Shown: positions 58,991 through 64,000 of the stretch, piece by piece
Numbering within the stretch: position 1 is the stretch's first letter
Layout of the letters: every line of letters starts with the position of its first letter
Assembly (NCBI GenBank): GCA_910588145.1
Contig: CAJUPO010000008.1
Location: 42,274-106,273 of the forward strand
DNA length: 64,000 bases
DNA from: an uncultured Oscillospiraceae bacterium
GTDB taxonomy: Bacteria; Bacillota; Clostridia; Oscillospirales; Ruminococcaceae
Direction: 5' to 3'
Translations under genes and position numbers: made by a program
Notes under the pieces: generated by a model
What the model was told of the DNA's origin: nothing
The model's input: only the letters and a program-made list of their open reading frames with translations
The model's database searches: none

Positions 58991-59938
58991 ATGGGAACTG
59001 TTGTAAAGATTGAAAATCTTGTCAAGAGATATAAGGAACTTGTAGCGCTTGATCATTTAAGCCTTGAAATTGAAGAAGGAGAAGTTTTCGGATTACTGGG
59101 ACCAAATGGTTCAGGAAAAACTACTACAATAAACTGTCTGTTATCTTTGTTATCTTATGATAAAGGAACGGTAGAAATTTTCGGAAAAAAGATGACTCCT
59201 GTCAGCTATGATATAAAAAAGCAAATAGGTATAATAATGCAGAATGTTGCAGTGTTCCAGGAACTTAATGTATATGAAAATATAGATTATTTCTGCGGTT
59301 TATATATAAAGGATAAGAACAAAAGAAAGCAGTATGTTGAGGAGGCTATACAGTTTGCCGGACTTGAAGATTTTAGAAAATTTCGTCCGAAAAAGCTTTC
59401 CGGAGGTCTATTGAGACGTCTTAATATTGCCTGCGGTATTGCTCATAAACCAAGACTTATCATTCTTGACGAACCGACTGTTGCAGTTGATCCGCAGAGC
59501 AGAAATAAAATACTTGAGGGAATACAGGAACTAAATAGAAAAGGTGCAACTATTATCTATACATCTCACTATATGGAAGAAGTTGAACAGCTATGTACAC
59601 GTATAGCCATTATGGACAGGGGAAAGAAAATTGCTGAGGGCACAAAAGATGAGTTAAAACGCATGATAAAGAATACTGAAACAGTAACAATAGAGGTTTT
59701 GGAAGTACCGGAGAGTGTTCTAACTGAACTTGAGAATATCCGTCATGTTTATAAAGCAAGCTTTGCAGATGAAAAGCTTACTATTGAGTGTTCCGGAGGT
59801 AAGCATAATCTTATAAGGATTCTTGATGTTCTTCAGAAAGAAAATATTAGTTTCGGAAGAGTTTATACTGAACTTCCGACTCTCAATGACGTATTTCTTG
59901 AAATAACAGGAAAAGCGCTAAGAGATAAGGAAGATTAA
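58991..59938 (+). CDS. ABC-2 type exporter, ATP-binding protein
   Basis: 315 residues from ATG 58991 (MGTVVKIENLVKRYKELVAL), seven bases after CGGAGGA. Walker A GPNGSGKTT, Q-loop IIMQN, signature LSGGLLRR, Walker B LIILDEPTVAVDPQ and the switch His (TSHYMEE) are intact, with the C-terminal extension of antibiotic- or lipid-exporting ATPases. It is the first gene of a three-gene exporter operon. TATACT at 58920 or TATAAT at 58943 may be the -10, but no pair is convincing, as expected for a promoter needing an activator. Confidence 0.94.
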   Translation: MGTVVKIENLVKRYKELVALDHLSLEIEEGEVFGLLGPNGSGKTTTINCLLSLLSYDKGTVEIFGKKMTPVSYDIKKQIGIIMQNVAVFQELNVYENIDYFCGLYIKDKNKRKQYVEEAIQFAGLEDFRKFRPKKLSGGLLRRLNIACGIAHKPRLIILDEPTVAVDPQSRNKILEGIQELNRKGATIIYTSHYMEEVEQLCTRIAIMDRGKKIAEGTKDELKRMIKNTETVTIEVLEVPESVLTELENIRHVYKASFADEKLTIECSGGKHNLIRILDVLQKENISFGRVYTELPTLNDVFLEITGKALRDKED

Positions 59939-59957
59939 AATCTGAGAGGAGAAAAAT

Positions 59958-61088
59958 ATGTTTTGGCATAATTTTAAGTATGAACTTATAAGCGGACTGA
60001 GGGTTAAAGATGTAATTATTTGGCTGATAATTTTTCCTATAATCCTTGGAGGGTTTTTTAAGATTGCATTTAGCAGTATATATGAAAAGACAACGGAATT
60101 TTCAGCTATCCCCGTAGCAGTGACGGAGACTGAAAAAAATGAAGTTTTCCATAAAGTAATGAGTCAAATTTCAGAGGGTGATGACGCACTTTTTAAGGTT
60201 ACATATGCGGAAAAAAATGAAGCAGTGAAAATGCTTGATAAAAAGGAAGTTTACGGTATAATATTTACCGACGGAGAAATTTCTCTTTCAGTTTCAGATA
60301 ATGGAATCGAGCAGACAATTATTAAAACCTTTGTTGAACAGTATATAAGGCAGGAGAAAATTATTAAAGATACTGCAATGAATCATCCGGATAAATTAAA
60401 TGAGGTTATTTTATCTCTTGGAAATAATGTTTCTGCAAATAAAAATATACCTCTAACTAACGGAAATACCGACTATTGTATAGCATATTTCTATAATTTA
60501 ATAGCAATGGTGGCTTTGTTCGGATCAATCACCGGTCTTCATATTTCAATCAGCAATCAGGGAAATCTTTCTTCGCTTGGGGCAAGAAAATGCTGTTCAC
60601 CTACGCCAAAGTCTATAAGTCTTTTGGCAGGTCTTATGGGAAGTTATATACTTCAAATAATATGCATAATTATTTCAATTACTTATGTAGCATTTGTACT
60701 AAGAATTGATTTTGGAAACAGACTCCCATTAGTATATATATCAGGAATTATCGGCAGTTTAATGGGTGTTTCTTTGGGCTTTGCCGTAGGTTCATTTGGA
60801 AGAATGAGTACAAAGGCAAAAGAAGGCGTCGCTATGTCAGTATCTATGCTGAGCTGCTTTTTCAGCGGACTTATGGCGGGAAATATGAAAGCGATTATTG
60901 CTGAAAAAGCTCCATGGTTTAATGAAATAAATCCTGCGTCGCTTATATCTGATGCATTTTACTGTCTGAATATTTATGATGATTATGACCGATATATTCA
61001 AAAAAATATTACAATGATAATATTGGCGGTTATATTTGTTGTAATCGGATTTATGCTGACAAGGAGGAGAAAATATGCAAGTCTTTAA
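59958..61088 (+). CDS. ABC-2 type permease 1
   Basis: 376 residues: one N-terminal membrane segment (VIIWLIIFPIILGGFFKIAF), a large extracellular domain (about 40-170), then five membrane segments (YFYNLIAMVALFGSITGL onward). The layout is that of ABC2_membrane_3 exporters. GAGAGGAG precedes the ATG. Its end overlaps the next gene by 14 bases. The two permeases probably form a heterodimer. Substrate unknown; such systems often export peptides or confer resistance. Confidence 0.9.
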   Translation: MFWHNFKYELISGLRVKDVIIWLIIFPIILGGFFKIAFSSIYEKTTEFSAIPVAVTETEKNEVFHKVMSQISEGDDALFKVTYAEKNEAVKMLDKKEVYGIIFTDGEISLSVSDNGIEQTIIKTFVEQYIRQEKIIKDTAMNHPDKLNEVILSLGNNVSANKNIPLTNGNTDYCIAYFYNLIAMVALFGSITGLHISISNQGNLSSLGARKCCSPTPKSISLLAGLMGSYILQIICIIISITYVAFVLRIDFGNRLPLVYISGIIGSLMGVSLGFAVGSFGRMSTKAKEGVAMSVSMLSCFFSGLMAGNMKAIIAEKAPWFNEINPASLISDAFYCLNIYDDYDRYIQKNITMIILAVIFVVIGFMLTRRRKYASL

Positions 61089-62244
61089 AGCGTTCAATAA
61101 AATTATGATAAGCCGTTTTCCCATAGCATTGATATGGATTATTATTTTTCTTGTAATTTCAATTATAACGGCAAAAAGCTCAAATGATTATACAGAATTT
61201 AAAGATACCAAACTTGATATATGTGTATTTGATGAGGATAACACACAGGAGAGTAAAGCGTTAAAAGAATTTTTAGGTAATAAGCATAACCTTATTACGC
61301 TTGAGAATGACAAGGATACTATTCTTGACGCTCTTTATTATGAGCGTGTTGGATATGTTCTTACAATATCTGAGGGCTATGCAGAAAAGCTTAAATCCGG
61401 CGAGATAAATGATCTTTTTACAAATTATCATGTACATGACAGTTATTCAAGTACACTTGTCGGCAGTCTTATAGACGAATATGTAAATACTGTAAGGTCT
61501 TATCTAATAAGCGGTGAGGATTTAAGCAAGGCTATAAAAAATGCTGAAGATACCCTTTCTCTGGAAGCTGATGTCAAAACTGAAAGCTTTTCTGAAGGGT
61601 CTAAGGAGAACGCCCAGTATAAATCTGATTTTGGATATTATTTTCAATATCTTCCTTATGTTTTTATTTCGGTAATTATTGTTGTTCTTTGTCCAATAAT
61701 TACAACGCTTAACAATAGGGAAATTAAAAATCGTACAAATTGTTCTTGTATATCTTCCGGTTCTCAATCAATTCAGATTATTCTTGGAAGCAGCTTATTT
61801 ATTGCAGCAGTTTGGCTTTTCTTTATTATTGCCGGTATTTTTGTAAAGGGAGAATTTTACGTCAAAAGAGAATGGTTTGGAGTACTTAATAGTTTTGTAT
61901 TTATTTTAGTGGCTTCAGCTATTGCTATATTGATTTCTTCATTCTCGCCAAGCAGTACAGGCGTAAATGTAATCGCTAATATTGTAGGTTTAGGTATGAG
62001 TTTTCTTTGCGGAATTTTTGTTCCTCTATCACTTCTGGGGGATGGAGTTTTGAAAATAGGTAAATTCTTGCCGGCATATTGGTATGTAAAAGCTAATGAT
62101 ATGATTTATTTTTCCAGTGATACAGGGGAGTCTTTCACTGTCAGTAAAATATTTGAATATATCGGTATACAAATGATTTTTGTTGTTGTACTTTTTGCAC
62201 TTGTTATGCTTATTATGAAAGCTAATCATGACAAGGCAGAATAA
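61075..62244 (+). CDS. ABC-2 type permease 2
   Basis: 389 residues with the same layout as its neighbour: an N-terminal segment (FPIALIWIIIFLVISIITA), an extracellular domain to about residue 185, then five or six segments ending FVVVLFALVMLIMKANHD. GGAGGAG precedes the ATG, which lies inside the end of permease 1. It is the last gene before a terminator. Confidence 0.9.
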   Translation: MQVFKAFNKIMISRFPIALIWIIIFLVISIITAKSSNDYTEFKDTKLDICVFDEDNTQESKALKEFLGNKHNLITLENDKDTILDALYYERVGYVLTISEGYAEKLKSGEINDLFTNYHVHDSYSSTLVGSLIDEYVNTVRSYLISGEDLSKAIKNAEDTLSLEADVKTESFSEGSKENAQYKSDFGYYFQYLPYVFISVIIVVLCPIITTLNNREIKNRTNCSCISSGSQSIQIILGSSLFIAAVWLFFIIAGIFVKGEFYVKREWFGVLNSFVFILVASAIAILISSFSPSSTGVNVIANIVGLGMSFLCGIFVPLSLLGDGVLKIGKFLPAYWYVKANDMIYFSSDTGESFTVSKIFEYIGIQMIFVVVLFALVMLIMKANHDKAE

Positions 62245-62247
62245 ATG

Positions 62248-62278
62248 AAAAAAAGTCCGGTTTATTCCGGACTTTTTT
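62248..62278. terminator. bidirectional terminator
   Basis: AAAAAAGTCCGG, loop TTTATT, CCGGACTTTTTT (62249-62278). Serves the ABC operon and convergent thiT. Confidence 0.92.
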
Positions 62279-62855
62279 ATTTATTTCTTATAATTTGCTT
62301 GATTTGAGGAATCTTGAACAGTAAGTATGCTCCAAGCGATGTAAAAATAATTTCAGGAAGCATATAAGACCCATTATAAAGAAAACTATATAGATAAGGA
62401 TTATCGGTTGAGAATCCGTTCCAGAGGTCTCCGAAAGACTTCCAGATAATTGCACCGCTGATAAAATGGCAGATAAATCTTAGTATCAGAGCAATAATTG
62501 TTCCGAATATCCAGCCAGCTGAACCTTTGTTTCTTAATATACCTGCTGTTCCTATAACAGTGTATGCAAGAATATAGTCAAGAAATATACAGGAAATAAG
62601 CATTACAGGATTTAATCCCCATGCAAATAATCCGTCTGTAATACCTTGAAAAAGCTGTATTAATGAGAATACAAAGGCTGTTCCGATACCATATAAAGTT
62701 CCGTATTTAATGCTGAAAATTACAATTGGCAGCATAGATAAAAACGTAATGGAGCCTCCCCATGGCAGCTTGTAAACACGTACAAAACTCAATACTGCAG
62801 CAAGTGCAATCATGACGGCACCTTCAACAAGAAAAAGTGTTTTTGAATTTTTCAT
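62277..62855 (-). CDS. thiT: energy-coupled thiamine transporter ThiT
   Basis: Substrate-binding (S) component of an ECF transporter; 192 residues with six membrane segments. The ThiT pattern is LPWGGSITFLSMLPIVIFSIKYGTLYGIGTAF and RFICHFISGAIIW. It needs the general ECF module, which is not in this window. Its leader has a TPP riboswitch (62915-63001) and a terminator, so it is made only when thiamine diphosphate is scarce. GGGGG precedes the ATG. Confidence 0.94.
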   Translation of the reverse strand: MKNSKTLFLVEGAVMIALAAVLSFVRVYKLPWGGSITFLSMLPIVIFSIKYGTLYGIGTAFVFSLIQLFQGITDGLFAWGLNPVMLISCIFLDYILAYTVIGTAGILRNKGSAGWIFGTIIALILRFICHFISGAIIWKSFGDLWNGFSTDNPYLYSFLYNGSYMLPEIIFTSLGAYLLFKIPQIKQIIRNK

Positions 62856-62869
62856 AATACCCCCTATAA

Positions 62870-62896
62870 TAAAAAATGCATACCCAAAGGTATGCG
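62870..62896 (-). terminator. terminator of the TPP riboswitch
   Basis: On the minus strand GCATACC (62895-62889), loop, GGTATGC (62884-62878), then ATTTTTTATTAT, immediately before the thiT ribosome site. Confidence 0.85.
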
Positions 62897-62914
62897 TAAA
62901 AATAGTTTATGCAT

Positions 62915-63001
62915 AAATCCCTTCGTTGGCATTACCCATATCAGGTTCGGTTTCCAGTTTCAATTTACCGGATCTCAGCCGAAAAAAATCAGCACCCGTA
63001 T
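62915..63001 (-). promoter_or_regulatory. TPP riboswitch
   Basis: On the minus strand it reads ACGGGTGCTG, then CGGCTGAGATCCGG, then GAACCTGATATGGGTAATGC and CAACGAAGGGA, the conserved THI-element blocks in order and at normal spacing. It lies between a consensus promoter and the thiT terminator, so TPP binding should stop transcription. Confidence 0.95.
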
Positions 63002-63013
63002 TTGCTTTTAATT

Positions 63014-63042
63014 ATTATACCATATATACAGTAAACTTGCAA
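63014..63042 (-). promoter_or_regulatory. thiT promoter
   Basis: On the minus strand TTGCAA (63042-63037), 17-base spacer, TATAAT (63019-63014). Confidence 0.82.
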
Positions 63043-63059
63043 GTTTATGTTTATTAATA

Positions 63060-63088
63060 TTGACTTTTGAGATTTTATATGATACAAT
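63060..63088 (+). promoter_or_regulatory. pnuC promoter
   Basis: TTGACT (63060-63065), 17-base spacer, TACAAT (63083-63088). Divergent from the thiT promoter, 17 bases between the -35 boxes. Confidence 0.82.
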
Positions 63089-63094
63089 AATAAA

Positions 63095-63190
63095 AAATAT
63101 GGTACTGCCGCTGGGGAGTCAGAATGCATAGCATTCATTGGTTCATCGTTAAGCCTTAGAAGATGAACTGATGAGTGCTTTTTTTGGGAG
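63095..63190 (+). promoter_or_regulatory. pnuC leader with alternative hairpins (candidate riboswitch)
   Basis: A terminator hairpin is formed by GCATTCAT-tg-GTTCATC (63131-63147) and GATGAAC-tg-ATGAGTGC (63162-63178), followed by seven Ts and the ribosome site. GAATGC (63122-63127) can instead pair with GCATTC (63131-63136), which uses the same bases and would prevent the terminator. Upstream, 63100-63121 (GGTACTGCCGCTGGGGAGTC) could be the sensing part. Confidence 0.7.
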
Positions 63191-63197
63191 GTAACAA

Positions 63198-63911
63198 ATG
63201 AAGAAGAATCCGTTTAAATTGTTAACTAAATTTGAGCTAGGTTTATGGATAGTATCTTGTCTGTTTATTTTTATATCATTTATATTTAATAGCCACAGGG
63301 ATATTTTAACTTTAATTGCTTCTATTACCGGAGCAACTTCGTTGATTTATATTGCAAAGGGAGAGGCAGTCGGTCAGATTTTAACCGTAGTGTTCAGTAT
63401 TCTTTATGCAGTTATTTCATTTAAATTTAGGTATTACGGAGAAATGATCACATATTTGGGAATGACTGGTCCAATTGCATTTTTATCTGTTATTTCGTGG
63501 ATAAGGCATCCATATAAAGATGGGGCTGGAGAAGTACAAGTCGCAAACATGAATCCTTTAAAATTCTTTGTTCTTTGTATTTTAGCAGCAGTTGTTACTG
63601 GATTATTTTATTTTATCATGAAATATTTCGGTAACGCAAATCTTGCTTTAAGTACAGTTTCAATTACTACAAGCTTTTTAGCGTCGGGTCTTATGTTTTT
63701 GCGTTCTCCGTTTTACGCTGTTGCGTATGCCTGCAATGACATTGTTTTAATAGTTTTGTGGATCATGGCGTCTGTTAGGGATATTAGTTATCTACCTATG
63801 ATTATATGTTTTGTAATATTTTTCATTAACGATATTTATGGCTTCGTAAGCTGGAAGAAAATGAAAGTCCGTCAGCAAAATTCATATGTTGCAAAGGAGC
63901 TTATCAATTAA
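63198..63911 (+). CDS. pnuC: PnuC family nicotinamide riboside (or thiamine) transporter
   Basis: 237 residues with seven or eight membrane segments: FELGLWIVSCLFIFISFIF, SITGATSLIYIAKGEAVGQILTVVFSILYA, YYGEMITYLGM and AVAYACNDIVLIVLWIMA are typical PnuC motifs. PnuC proteins take up nicotinamide riboside by facilitated diffusion; the PnuT branch takes thiamine. thiT next door leaves both possibilities, but this leader is not a TPP riboswitch, which favours a pyridine substrate. GGGAGG precedes the ATG. Confidence 0.92.
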   Translation: MKKNPFKLLTKFELGLWIVSCLFIFISFIFNSHRDILTLIASITGATSLIYIAKGEAVGQILTVVFSILYAVISFKFRYYGEMITYLGMTGPIAFLSVISWIRHPYKDGAGEVQVANMNPLKFFVLCILAAVVTGLFYFIMKYFGNANLALSTVSITTSFLASGLMFLRSPFYAVAYACNDIVLIVLWIMASVRDISYLPMIICFVIFFINDIYGFVSWKKMKVRQQNSYVAKELIN

Positions 63912-63942
63912 AAAAGCAGAGCATTTGCCCTGCTTTTTTATA
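63911..63942 (+). terminator. pnuC terminator
   Basis: AAAAAGCAG (63911-63919) pairs with CTGCTTTTTT (63930-63939), starting on the last base of the stop codon. Confidence 0.85.
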
Positions 63943-63957
63943 TTATTGTATTTAGAA

Positions 63958-63980
63958 AACCCCCGGCTAAGCCGGGGGTT
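63958..63980. repeat. perfect GC hairpin, likely end of an IS200/IS605-type element
   Basis: AACCCCCGGC (63958-63967), loop TAA, GCCGGGGGTT (63971-63980). It is by far the most GC-rich dyad in the window and has no T-run. Such subterminal hairpins are recognised by TnpA of IS200/IS605 elements and mark their ends. The rest would lie beyond base 64000. Confidence 0.5.
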
Positions 63981-64000
63981 CAAAGGAGCTTATAGCTATA

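Noticed and set aside
1..64000. CRISPR arrays, rRNA and tRNA genes
   Set aside because: I saw no regularly spaced repeats, no rRNA blocks and no cloverleaf with conserved tRNA positions.

Overview
The window looks like chromosome from a low-GC, spore-forming anaerobic Firmicute, most likely a Ruminococcus-like member of the Oscillospirales. The evidence is low GC with A/T-rich intergenic DNA, AGGAGG ribosome sites, a complete dcw cluster in Firmicutes order, type III glutamine synthetase, rubrerythrin, ferredoxins and a split sigK gene. I cannot name the species, and I saw no rRNA or tRNA gene and no CRISPR array.

Layout. 1-2523 is a YfhO-type membrane protein cut by the window edge. 3-6 kb holds a small DUF6514-like protein, glyA and rarA. 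6.1-10.7 kb is the str operon (rpsL, rpsG, fusA) followed by tuf on its own promoter. 10.9-25.7 kb is the division and cell-wall cluster: mraZ, rsmH, ftsL, spoVD-type PBP, murE, murF, mraY, ftsW, murG, murA, ftsQ/divIB, ftsZ. 26-31.4 kb carries a zinc-ribbon protein behind a leader of about 300 nt, a DUF1858 protein, a fused trmK-nif3, an rlmA-like gene, rqcH and a 3-methyladenine glycosylase. 31.4-40.3 kb has a radical SAM gene, a small HTH protein, an amidase, a degenerate VanY-like protein, glnN behind an attenuator, a YdcF-like protein, an AbrB-type regulator, rubrerythrin and enolase.

40.3-46.9 kb is the centrepiece. sigK (mother-cell sigma-K) is split into a 5' part (46533-46880, minus) and a 3' part (40320-40673, minus) by an element of about 5.9 kb. 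The element has a large serine recombinase whose stop codon lies about 8 bp from one junction. Precise excision restores the reading frame I-E-N-E-I-L-M. Instead of a prophage it carries a redox cassette: trxB, a DUF134 protein, a NifX-like protein, a Crp/Fnr regulator, trxA, a 4Fe-4S membrane protein, a ferredoxin and a 54-residue unknown. Three dyads of the type GTGAC-N3-GTCAC stand in front of trxB, trxA and the ferredoxin gene. In all three the dyad centre is exactly 34 bp from the last base of a TATAAT, the geometry of class II Crp/Fnr activation. The element therefore looks like a self-contained regulon.

47-57 kb has a dxs-like gene, a DUF5131 gene and a maltose/maltodextrin operon (glgP, PTS IIA-C-B, mapP-like phosphatase, malQ). 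56.9-62.2 kb has a NarL-type response regulator, a sensor kinase broken by a small insertion, and an ABC-2 exporter operon. 62.3-63.9 kb has thiT under a TPP riboswitch and pnuC under a leader with two mutually exclusive hairpins. The window ends in a perfect GC hairpin of the kind found at IS200/IS605 ends. All assignments rest on reading the sequence; no database search was run.
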